Positions 34,297 to 44,388 of a stretch of DNA of 64,000 nucleotides are shown one piece after another. The notes under the pieces are model-generated. The model was not told the origin of the DNA. It ran no database searches and worked only from the letters and a program-made list of their open reading frames with translations. This DNA comes from Plantago major (lineage: Eukaryota; Streptophyta; Magnoliopsida; Lamiales; Plantaginaceae): contig CM048844.1 in the NCBI GenBank assembly GCA_026545765.1, positions 15,880,237 to 15,944,236 of the forward strand. Direction: 5' to 3'. Position 1 is the stretch's first letter, and every line of letters begins with the position of its first letter. Made by a program: the position numbers and the translations under genes.

Positions 34297-34309
34297 TGGC
34301 ATCAGAGCC
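34297..34309 (+). other. S4 primer binding site (tRNA-iMet-like)
   Basis: TGGCATCAGAGCC two bases after the LTR. One base differs from the standard TGGTATCAGAGC. Confidence 0.78.
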
Positions 34310-34349
34310 AGCCACCTAACTCTTGGTGTGCGGATTTGGTACTACTACA

Positions 34350-35603
34350 ATGGATGTTGCAAACTCAAGTGTCTACAGGCCACCTATGCTTGATGGATCG
34401 AACTACCACTACTGGAAAATAAGGATGAGGACATACATTAAGTCCATTGAAGGTCGAGCTTGGAGATCTGTTCTTGAAGGATTTGTGCAGCCTCTTGAAG
34501 GACACGATCTTGATGGAGATATTGTTCCCATACCTGAGGAACGCTTCACTGCAGGTGACTTTCTTTTAAGCTCTTACAATGAAAAATCTTTAAATGCCAT
34601 TTTTGGACATGTTGATGCTCATATGTTTAAAATCATTCAAAATTGCACTACTGCTAAACAAGCTTGGGACTTACTTCAGAATCATTGTGAAGGTGATAAT
34701 AGTGTCAAACAAACTAAACTTCGAATGCTTTGGTCAAAATTTGAAAATCTGAGAATGGAAGAAGCTGAAACCATTGATTCTTATTTTGAAAAGCTTTTGA
34801 CTTTGTCTAATGATGTTCAACTTCTTGGTGATGCTATTTCCAACAAGCAACTGATTTCTAAAGCCATTCGATCTCTCTCTCCAAAATTTGACACTAAAGT
34901 TACTATTTTGGAAGACACTCACAATCTAGCTACTATGGATTTTCATACCTTGATGAACAATTTGAAAAATTTTGAGATAATTGATAACGAAAGAAAAGGT
35001 ACGAAAATCCTTAGTATGTCCCTTCACTCTAAATCTAAAGCTAAAGTTACTGAGTCTGAAAGCAGTAGTGATGATTCTGATGACATGACTGAAGAAGCCT
35101 ACAATGACTTGGTTAGGAAAATTGAGAAACTTAGATTCAGGAAGAATTCTAATAGAGGCTCTTCGAGCAACTCAAAAGGAACTAGAAATTTCAAAAAGAA
35201 AACTGGTGTGTCAAACTCTAGCCCTAGTCTTAGTAAACTTAGTAAAGTTAGATGTTTTGAATGTCAAGGATGGGGGCATTATCAGAATGAATGTGCTAAC
35301 ACTCTTCGAAAAGAGAAAAAGACTATGCTTGCTTGTCTCAGTGATGTTTCAGATGACGAACAGGAAGATGATGATCCAGAAGTTCATACCAAAGCCCTAT
35401 CTGCTGTTCTGAACAATGTTGAGAAACAATGTTGGTCCAACATTGATAGTCCAACATTGACAAAAGAAGTCTTTTTCGACTATGATGATTCTCAAAACCG
35501 TGAAACACTTTTACGGACTAACCACGAGGAATCGGTTTCTACTAATGTTTTGTGTCTACATGGTTCGGTTGATCTATCTGCAGATTATCACCGGGAAGAG
35601 TGA
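34350..35603 (+). CDS. S4 gag
   Basis: Start ATG at 34350 (MDVANSSVYRPPMLDG), chosen because translation upstream has only a non-ATG start. It is open for 417 codons. The capsid region has DGSNYHYWKIRM at about residue 15, WDLLQNHCEG and FENLRMEEAETIDSYF (UBN2 type). A Ser-rich acidic stretch follows, then a CCHC knuckle CFECQGWGHYQNEC at about residues 304-317. The C-terminus includes NNVEKQCWSNIDSPT, encoded by the element's palindromic motif at 35413-35459. This is the only complete gag in the window. It could bind RNA and assemble particles if expressed, but no protease or RT accompanies it. Confidence 0.85.
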   Translation: MDVANSSVYRPPMLDGSNYHYWKIRMRTYIKSIEGRAWRSVLEGFVQPLEGHDLDGDIVPIPEERFTAGDFLLSSYNEKSLNAIFGHVDAHMFKIIQNCTTAKQAWDLLQNHCEGDNSVKQTKLRMLWSKFENLRMEEAETIDSYFEKLLTLSNDVQLLGDAISNKQLISKAIRSLSPKFDTKVTILEDTHNLATMDFHTLMNNLKNFEIIDNERKGTKILSMSLHSKSKAKVTESESSSDDSDDMTEEAYNDLVRKIEKLRFRKNSNRGSSSNSKGTRNFKKKTGVSNSSPSLSKLSKVRCFECQGWGHYQNECANTLRKEKKTMLACLSDVSDDEQEDDDPEVHTKALSAVLNNVEKQCWSNIDSPTLTKEVFFDYDDSQNRETLLRTNHEESVSTNVLCLHGSVDLSADYHREE

Positions 35604-36171
35604 AATCGATGAATGAAAACAATGTTGAGTCAACATTGACATCAACATTGTCTGCTTAAAACTGTCTCTTCGATGTCTCTATCCGAAAAGGCACTGTACT
35701 CAAGAATAAGCAGGTTGTTGCAGTCTTGAGCAAAGTTAAAGACACTACTCTTGAGAAAGCGTCTTGAACACGAAAAGGTGTCTAAACCAAGAACTCAATT
35801 TGGTGTACAAGGAGAAATTGTCAATGCCGACAAAGAATGATGACAACATTGAGCTCAACATCACAGTGAAATTCCATCGGCGGTACCCATGAGATGAGCA
35901 TGATAGGTGAACCTAACACTCCTATGGCTAATGGTCTTATGCTCGTGAGAATCGATGTTGGAGATGATGTTGACCTAACATTATCAGAATAATGACTCAT
36001 GACCTTCTATATCTATCAACCAAAGATACCTCACATCATGTTTTATGTGTGTGTTTGTGCAGTATCGTCTAACCTAAAATCCCACACGATTGTTCTTAAA
36101 AGATTTTTCATATATATATCAAGAAGCTTAATCTTAGATTATGGTATGCATGTGATACAAACACTAATCTA
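35604..36171 (+). pseudogene. S4 degraded pol remains
   Basis: No long frame remains. Short pieces such as KDTTLEKAS hint at internal pol deletions, but no domain can be named. Palindrome copies occur at 35620-35655 and 35843-35862. Confidence 0.4.
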
Positions 36172-36631
36172 GTGGGATTTAGTGATTCTGATTGGGCTGG
36201 TGTTCTAGATGATAGAAAATACACTAGTGGAGGTTGCTTTTATCTTGATTCTAATTTAATGTCATGGTATTTCAAGAAACAGAACAATGTGTCACTCTCA
36301 TATGTTGAATCTGAACATGTAACATCTGGGAGTTGTGTTACTCAATTGATATGGGTGAAAAATATGATGCATGACTTTGGTCTTCAATGTGATACCTTGT
36401 TGATGTTCTGTGATGACCTTAGTGCCATAAATAATTTTAAGAAGCCTGCTTTGCACTCACGCACGAAACACGTAGACATTAGGTATAATTTTCTTAAGGA
36501 TATGGTCAATCTGCAAGTAATAGTCATACAACACTAAGATACAACCAATCAACTTGCAGATATTGTTACCAAGCCTTTGAATTGTGAGAGATTCTTCAGT
36601 CTTAGGAGATCTCTTGATTTGTGCTCTTTGT
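36172..36631 (+). pseudogene. S4 RNase H remnant and pol end
   Basis: Copia RNase H: GFSDSDWAGVLDDRKYTSGG, then LMSWYFKKQNNVSLSYVESEH, CDDLSAINNFKKPALHSRTK and HVDIRYNFLKD. The first catalytic Asp is kept; the usual AEAEY reads VESEH. After a stop at 36537 a further in-family stretch ([11 protein letters not shown], 36550-36585) completes the usual Pol C-terminus. The upstream RT and integrase are missing. Confidence 0.8.
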
Positions 36632-38355
36632 GATCTTCGATGTTGAAACCAGTGTTGACTCAACATCACAGTCAACACTGGCTGCAGAAAAGTGATGTGT
36701 TTTTTGTTGCCTTTTGATTTTCTTTATTTTTTTTTGTGTGTGTCTATGTGCTTTCTGTGCTTCTGTACTGGTCTATGGCTGTTCCTGCTTTGTAGCTTAC
36801 AGTGGTGATGCTTAGGGTTTGAAAGGCTATTTGAAACCAAGGTTGAAAGGGATCGAGTCTCCTGTGTGTTTGCTTTATGTAAAACCCACTTTTGCTGCTT
36901 TTTGGCTATTTTTACTCGTACCTTGACTCACACTTGATGTTGCCTCCTGTCCTTTATGCTTAGTAAATCTAATGAATTATGATAAAAAGGGCTCGAAGTG
37001 TTTCCGTCGAGGATCGTGTTGGGCAGGTTTCAAATACTATCCAGATATCGACGTGGCCAATGTGTCATATGTCGTGAGGGTTGATGGCCTGTACTGGAAA
37101 CCGACACGCACAAAAGTGCCGATTCTCATAATGCTGCTGGTTCACTTTCTGAGTACCAAACTACCCAATGTGTTCAAATGAGTGATTTTATGCCATGAGA
37201 CGTGTGTTTGCCTAACTTCATAAAGCCGGCTTTGGAGCGATTCATCGTGTTCCAATTATTTGACATGGTTCACGGTCTCATGGTCACCCCACTCAAACTT
37301 ATGCTAATTGTTCAATTTACTTCTTGAGGCAATGTTGAGTGTGTTTCTTTGGTATTCCTTTCTCTCTCTGTCTTTGCTGCAGAGATCGGTGTTAATCGAA
37401 TCGCACATTTTGAGACTTGGTTTCTGGTGACTTACATTAAGAGTGGTCCGATTTCGATGTTGTCATCAATGTTGAGTCAACATGCTGGTCAACATTGGCT
37501 GTCCTTGAGTACTTCGACTTATATTTGCTCTTTTTATATGTGCTTCTATCGACCTTCTGTGTGTTTTTGGGTTTGAGGGGGAGTAGGTCTGAGGTGTTTC
37601 AGGTCTAAGGTGTTTCATTGGGGTTTGGGGTTTTTGCTTTCCTGTTCTTGCATTTCAAGTCATTATTTAAGATCAAGATTTTTAGTGTCAACCTCCCTAG
37701 GGTTTATCATTTATCTAATTACTATGACTTGACGGATAATCGCTTTACTTGCAACTTTAATCTTTTATTAATGCCAGTACGCTTCAGTAGCATTGACATA
37801 TATTTGCAGGATCTTTTCAGGCAAACCCAACCTTATCCTAACACCGCTTGACTAATCCAACCTATTCTATTCATCGCCCTCCGATCCAAACTCTTTTCCA
37901 TACGCTATCACCTTGGCCGATGTTGAACTCAATGTTTTCAACATCATTCTCCAACATTGCACAGTTCTTATTGCAGGTCCTAGTCCACAACTCATTGCAT
38001 GTCTTCTTGTCTCCTTCTGTGAACTTGGTTGAATAATCTGAGAGATATCTTTCTTCTCAAAAAAGGGGGAGAAGAGAAGAGATTGAACAAAAATCTAACA
38101 TACTTTATTTTGTTATATTGCTCTCGTCTAATGTTGAGGGGGAGTTCTGTAGTTTCATGCCTGTTATATTTGTTTGTTTCTAACAAGTTTGTTTAGTAAT
38201 TCAACCTTTCTTCGTACCATTACCGGTTCAATGTTTGTAGTTGTTTTTCTATGAATATTTTGTAGGATATATCAAGTTGGGCTTAAACATGCTTAATGGA
38301 TCAAAAGGAATCAATGAGCCCAAAGGAATGCTATTGCTTGATGAAAGACTAAGAT
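36632..38355 (+). other. S4 3' untranslated region with palindromes and shared module
   Basis: No coding region. It contains palindromic motif copies at 36640-36682, 37452-37500 and 37919-37968. Positions 37013-37122 resemble parts of G1 (1441-1551, reverse) and G2 (5161-5270, reverse). Confidence 0.65.
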
Positions 38356-38367
38356 TAAGGGGGAGAT
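38356..38367 (+). other. S4 polypurine tract
   Basis: TAAGGGGGAGAT directly before the 3' LTR start TGAAAATG. Confidence 0.82.
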
Positions 38368-39375
38368 TGAAAATGCAAGTTGCACTTGATTAGTTAATCT
38401 TATCTTTCATGATTCAGTTCAATGTTTGTGTTTGTTGTTGTTGTTTGTGAACTGCAGGATTTCAATGTTGTGCAACATTGCGAAATAGTGCCGATACAAT
38501 GTTGGAACAACATTACGGACAACAGCAGACAACATAGAAACAAGCAGGCCAATTGGACTGATGACTTGGACTGGAAGCAATCAATTCGAATTTCTGCAGG
38601 AATAAGGAAAGAGTTTGAGCTGCTTTGGACATAAGGAATGCAATCTAAAAAGAAGGAAAGAGTTTGACAAGTTATGGGCACCACGAAAGAAAGAAGGAAA
38701 TAAAATATTCTCTAGAGATAATCTTGGAAAGATTTTCCAGCCAGCCATATACAGAGAAACAACGTTAGTTTCTTTCAAGAAGATTGTTGAAGAAAGCAAG
38801 AAGGAAATATATTGTAGAAGACACTAATATGGGAATTTCCTTCTAGCTGATTATTGAAGAAAACAAGAACATGGAAAATTGCCTTTGCTGAGATCCTATT
38901 GCCTTTCGACTTGGATGGGAGCTGTCGATGTCTCAAGTATATATACAAGGATTCAGCCGAGCAATCATGGAGCCTTTCTTGATGATCAATCGAGATTTTA
39001 TTAAAAGAGTTTAGGCTTCTTGTTTTCTGCTAGCTTTAGAGCTTGTCTAAGAGTATTCATTGTTGGAATAACTCTTTCAAACATCGACCTAGAATAGCTT
39101 TTACTGTTGGTTCTTCTAGGGCTAGTTTTGGTTGTTTAATCAATCGTTTGTGATTGTATTAAACCTAGTTGATTAGATCTTTTCCTGTCAGTAGATATTT
39201 TGCCTAAGGCACTGCCAATATATTTTTCTATATATTGGCTTGGTAATAGAAGTTTCATTTTTATTCATCCGCTGCGATCTGTTTGCTATGTTGAAGACAA
39301 TGTTGAACAACATTGTTGGCAACATTGTCTATTGATCTTGTTTCAAGTACCAATCCGGGATCCTAAGTTCTAACA
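38368..39375 (+). repeat. S4 3' LTR
   Basis: 1,008 bp, same ends as the 5' LTR, shorter by a deletion near 38750-38775. It is followed by the target duplication TTTAC. Confidence 0.9.
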
Positions 39376-39380
39376 TTTAC

Positions 39381-40188
39381 CACTCTCATGAGTGATATGG
39401 CAGCACTTGGGGAAAGCAATAGATACTCTCAGTCTGAGAAGATTAAGACTATTGTCAGAAGTCTTAACCACAACTGGGAGCATACTAAATTCTTTTATTT
39501 TAACCAAGGTATGCCAAATATCACTCCAGTGGAACTTTTCTCTCATCTTGCTACTGTTGACTATGAGACAACTCAGAGAGAACAAACAACTGAAAAGTTG
39601 CAGAATGTTGCTCTAGTTATTCAAGGAACTTCTGAAAAGAAGAAAAGCAAGGAGGAGACTGAGGATGCTCTTGCTGCAAAGCAAATGAGCAAATTTGTCA
39701 GGCGAGAAATTGAGAGAAGAAAAGCTAAAGAGAAGCTAAAAAAGCATCTAGGCTCAAACTATCACCAGTACAAAAATATGCAAAGCTCGCTGAACAAGCC
39801 AGCTCAGAAAGCATCATGTACTGAGGAAGCAGAAATTGGAAACGATATCTGTTTCTATTGTCAGAAACCTGGCCACTTCAAGAAGGATTGTCCTGCCCTC
39901 AACAAACTAAGAACAGGCGACAAGAAAGATAGAAGAATCTTCAGAAGAAGCCAGAAAGCTTTGTTAACTGAAGAAAGAAAGAAAATCCAAATTCAACTGG
40001 ATGCTCTAGACGTTGAGACAGATTCTGAAGATGACAATTCAGATGATTCAACCTTACCATCACCAGAATTATGTGGAGTTACTCATGATATAATCGACTT
40101 CGGCCTCAAGAAGAATGAAATGTGTGGAGTTGCTGAAATTGACGGACCAGACATCTCCAACATATAAAACTGTCTTATGGCTGATGAG
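39381..40188 (+). pseudogene. S3 gag, second part
   Basis: It resumes the gag frame broken by S4 (LMSDMAALGESNRY) and runs to the CCHC knuckle CFYCQKPGHFKKDC and an acidic tail. An in-frame TAA at 40165-40167 replaces the Glu codon found in S1 and S2, eight codons before ...LMADE. At 40188 the sequence passes straight from GAG to the first codons of the protease region without the coiled-coil segment present in S1 and S2. Confidence 0.85.
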
Positions 40189-43100
40189 AATGCCTCCTGG
40201 ACCAAAGCACAATGGCTATTTGATAGTGGATGCGGAAAGCACATGACAGGAGACAAAGCAAATCTGGTTGATTACAAAGCTTGCAACACAGGACCAGATA
40301 TCAGATTTGCTGGAGGAGAATTAAATCCCTCTCTGGGATTTGGCAACGTCAAATTGGGGACTTTAACAATCACTGACGTATTACATGTTAAGGATTTGAA
40401 ATATAATCTATTTAGCATGAGCCAGTTTGCAGACAAGGGTTTTACTATAAAATTCAAAGCTAAATACTGCAAACTAATAGACAATGAGTCAAAGCAGACA
40501 GTCTTAGTTGGTCGGCGGAAAGGCAGTCTTTATGTTGCCGATTGGGCATCTGCCACAACTGAAGAATGTCTCATGGTGAGTCAATCTGGTCACACAGAAG
40601 AGCACTGGTTATGGCACAAAAGAATGAGTCACTTGAACTTCAAAACTCTGAATAGACTTGCCAAGAAAGAGTTAGTGGTTGGCCTTCCCAGAACATCTTT
40701 CAGAAAGGATGGTATATGTTCTGCCTGTCAGATGGGGAAACAATCTAAAATCTCTTTCAAGCCCAAAATCAGACACTCTAGTGTTAGACCACTGCAACTT
40801 TTACACATGGATCTATTTGAATCATCTGTAACTAGTTATGCAGGAAAGAAGTATGGTCTGGTTGTTGTAGATGTCTTCTCAAGATTCACTTGGGTTGTCT
40901 TTCTGAAACACAAATCTGATGCCAGGGTGGAGATACCAAACTTGCTGAAAAAGCTTGAAGTCATGAAAAATGACACGGTATCTGCAATCAGAACAGACCA
41001 TGGTACTGAGTTTGTCAACCAGTACATAAAGGAGTTTTGTACCTGCAAAGGTATACAACACCAACTTTCCTCTGTAAGAACACCTCAACAAAATGGTGTT
41101 GCAGAAAGGAAAAACAGAACCCTTAAAGAAGCTGCAAGGACAATGCTAATGACTGAAATAAGTGAAATTTATTGGGTTGAAGTCGTAAACACGACTTGCT
41201 ACACTCGTAATGTATGTTTGATAAACAAACACCATGACAGGACTCCCTATGAAATCTTGGTTGGTAGACCCCCTAATATCAAACATCTGAGAGTATTTGG
41301 TTGTAGATGTTTTGTTCTAAACAATGGGAAAGATTATCTGAGAACATTTCAACCAAAGGCAGATGAAGGTGTTTTTCTTGGCTATTCCACAAACAGCAAA
41401 GCTTACAGAGTTTACAACAAAAGAACAAAGAAAATTGAAGAATCAGTTCATGTTATATTCTATGAAGGAAATAAGAAAACACCTCCTATTGATGAACTCT
41501 CAGAAAGGTTCAAAGAATTATTCTTGAGGATTCTAAAGAAGAATCCTCGAAGGAAAAACATCATTATGGAAAGTGAGGATGACTCTGACGTAGAAAAGCT
41601 TGAAAAGCCTAGTAACAACAAGATGACTCACAGACATGATGAGGAATTTCCTATGAGTTTTCCAGAAATGGAACAGGTTACTGAGAACCTTCATCATGAA
41701 GAGGTATCTGAAAATAAGAATCTTTGAAATGCATGTTTGAGATATCTCTAACTGAAAAAGTGTCAGATATCCATGACATTTCCCATATGTCAGATATCTC
41801 AGATACTGAAAAAGTATCAAATCAAAATCTTAGTGATTCACATTCAGATCACCTGGATATTGATCCTACTAGCACTAAACCTATGATGAAATGGATCAAA
41901 GATCATCCTACAAAGGATATAATTGGACCAATTAATCAGGGTGTTAGGACTAGGAGAGCAATAGCTGAAAATGCTAACTCTCTCTTTGGATGTTTCATCT
42001 CGAATATTGAACCTAAAAATATAGAAGAAGCATTAGGAGACCAAGACTGGATCTCTGCAATGCAAGAAGAGTTGGATCAATTTGAGAGAAACAAAGTCTG
42101 GAAACTAGTTCCATTTATAGAAGGAATATATGTGATTGGAACTAAATGGGTTTTCAGAAACAAGATGAATGAATCTGGTGAAATAACCAGAAACAAAGCA
42201 AGATTGGTTGCCAAGGGATTTACCCAAACTGAAGGCTTAGATTTTGACGAGTCATATGCACCAGTTGCAAGATTGGATGCAATAAGACTCTTTCTAGCCT
42301 TTACAGCTCATAAAGATTTCAAAGTTTATCAGATGGATGTCAAAAGTGCATTCTTAAACGGTGAACTTGCAGAAGAAGTTTATGTTGAGCAACCACCTGG
42401 CTTTGAAGTTTCCTCAGAAAGTAGAATGGTCTATAAACTCTGAAAGCTCGTATGGTGAAACAGCTCCAAGAGCATGGTATGACACTTTGGCCAAATACCT
42501 TCTGGAAAGTGGTTTCAAGAAAGGTGAAGTTGATAAAACTTTATTTACCTTAAATCATGATGGGAAACTACTCTTAGTTCAAGTATATGTTGATGACATC
42601 ATATTTGAATCTAAGGACAAGCAACTTTGTAATGACTTTGCAAATCTCTTGAAAAGCAAGTTTGAGATGAGCATGATGGGAGAAATGAATTATTTCCTAG
42701 GATTGCAAGTCAAGCAACTCAATGATGGAATATTCATTAAGCAAACAAAGTATGCAAAAGATATGCTCACAAAATTCAATCTTAAGCCTTCTGAAAAGAA
42801 TGCTAAGATACCTATGAGCATTGGAACCAAAATGACCTATACTGAATCAGATAAGAGTGTTGAAGAACATAAGTATAGGAAATTGATATGTTCACTACTT
42901 TACCTCACTGCAAGTAGACCTGATATTCAATATGCCGTTGGAGTATGTGCTAGATTTCAGACAAATCCAATGCAAACACACTACAACATTGCTATGAAAA
43001 TATTAAGGTATGTAAAGGGTACAGTAGATGTAGGATTGTGGTATCCTAAAGAAAGTGGATTGAGTTTATTTGGGTACTCGAATGATTATCTTTGGATCAC

Positions 43101-43537
43101 TGCTTGATAGGAAAAGCACCTCAGGAACTTGTCAGTTTCTGGGTACTAGACTTATCTCATGGTTTAGCAAGAAGCAAAACTCAATTGCAACTTCTACCAC
43201 AGAGGCTGAATATATTGCTGCTGGTTGTTGCGCAACACAAATTCTGTGGATACAACAACAACTTAAAGACTATGGACTCGATGAGAAGAAAACTCCCATT
43301 TTCTGTGACAACACAAGTGCTATTGCGATTACACAGAATCCTAAATTTCATGCCAGAACAAAGCACATTGATGTTAGACATCACTTCATCAGAGACCATG
43401 TTGAAAAAGGCAATATAGAGATACTCAAGATTGGCACTAAAGACCAACTTGCAGATATCTTCACTAAGCCACTACAAGAAAGTAGATTCTTAGCCTTAAG
43501 ACATAGTCTTGGACTAATGGAACTACCAATGAACTGA
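40189..43537 (+). pseudogene. S3 pol
   Basis: The protease keeps the catalytic motif (WLFDSGCGKHMTGDKANL). The pre-integrase zinc motif follows, then an apparently complete integrase with HMDLFESS, RTDHGTEF and NGVAERKNR carrying the D, D and E residues. The frame is open from 40177 to 41727. It shifts near 41715, again in RT at 42440 (CTCTGTATGG of the family reads CTCGTATGG), and again near 43085. RT has YVDDIIFESK. RNase H ends LGLMELPMN at 43537. This is the best-preserved integrase in the window. Confidence 0.88.
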
Positions 43538-44388
43538 AAAAGTTCAGATATCTGGAAAGGGCAACCAGAGAAAGAGGTATCTGGAAAGGGCAACCAGAGA
43601 AGAGGTATCTGGAACGGGCAACCAGAGAAGAGGTATCTGGAACGGGTATCCAGAAAAGAGAAAAGAGAAATCTGGAACGGGTATCCAGAAGTCAAAAAGG
43701 CTAAAGAGCAAAAAGATAGCTTAAGATCTCTGAGACGGGAACTCAGATATCTGAATCACTCTATAAACGGGGAACACAAAAGAGAATAGTATAACATCTG
43801 CAGTCAACTACTCTCTTGAAACTCGCATTATTTCTATCTTGATGAAAAACTTGGAAAAATCCTAAGTATAAGACAGATTAAGATGCGAACAGTGTCCTTG
43901 GTCATACATAATTGTGATTCAGATAGCAAGTCGCCAAAACTCATTAAATGGGCACAATTACACTTGCTGATTGTGATCATTGCTGAAGAAGCAATGGTGA
44001 CCCTCGATGAAGTTAAGCGATTGATCTGTACGGTGGAAATTAATTCACGATAAATAGTGGAATTGAAATTGGACATGGCCCACTAAGCATTTAATGCCGA
44101 ACTAGCTTTTGCTCACGCTTTGTTTGCAAATTACAGTACGTACACACAAAATCAATTTGTATGTATTTATGCATTGGGATTCAACTGCTATATATATAGG
44201 ATTTTGGCAAATGAAATCACTTTTGCCTAATCCGAAATTTCATCTTGCACAAGAATAGCAAATCCTTCTCTTGATTCTCTGCAAACCCTCTACAATCTCT
44301 GCAAATCAAGATTAATTTTTTCTGAAAAGAATCACTGAATCAAATCTCTTTCAAACACCAATTTCAAATCCCTACACTATATAAAGAG
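43538..44388 (+). promoter_or_regulatory. S3 spacer: tandem repeats, inverted repeat, putative ORF3 promoter
   Basis: 43540-43700 is a tandem array of units of about 30 bp based on GAGGTATCTGGAACGGGCAA. 43978-43996 is the inverted repeat CATTGCTGAAGAAGCAATG. 44189-44198 is a TATA box in the conserved block GGATTTTGGCAAATGAAATC, about 195 bp before the ORF3 ATG. The same three elements occur in the same order in S1 and S2. Confidence 0.5.

Larger units (their letters stand above)
33259..39375 (+). mobile_element. S4: internally deleted copia (Sirevirus-like) element nested in S3 gag
   Basis: 6.1 kb, with LTRs 33259-34294 and 38368-39375 (TGAAAATG...TTCTAACA) and the duplication TTTAC. It keeps gag, a piece of RNase H and a 1.7-kb untranslated 3' region. 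Most of pol is gone, so it is non-autonomous. The gag start (RPPMLDGSNYHYWKIRM) is the type seen in SIRE1-like elements. A dispersed palindrome (CAATGTTGA...TCAACATTG) occurs throughout, including inside gag. Confidence 0.9.

Noticed and set aside
35604..36171. Possible hidden RT domain in S4
   Set aside because: No YxDD or other RT motif in any plus-strand frame; only short uninformative pieces.
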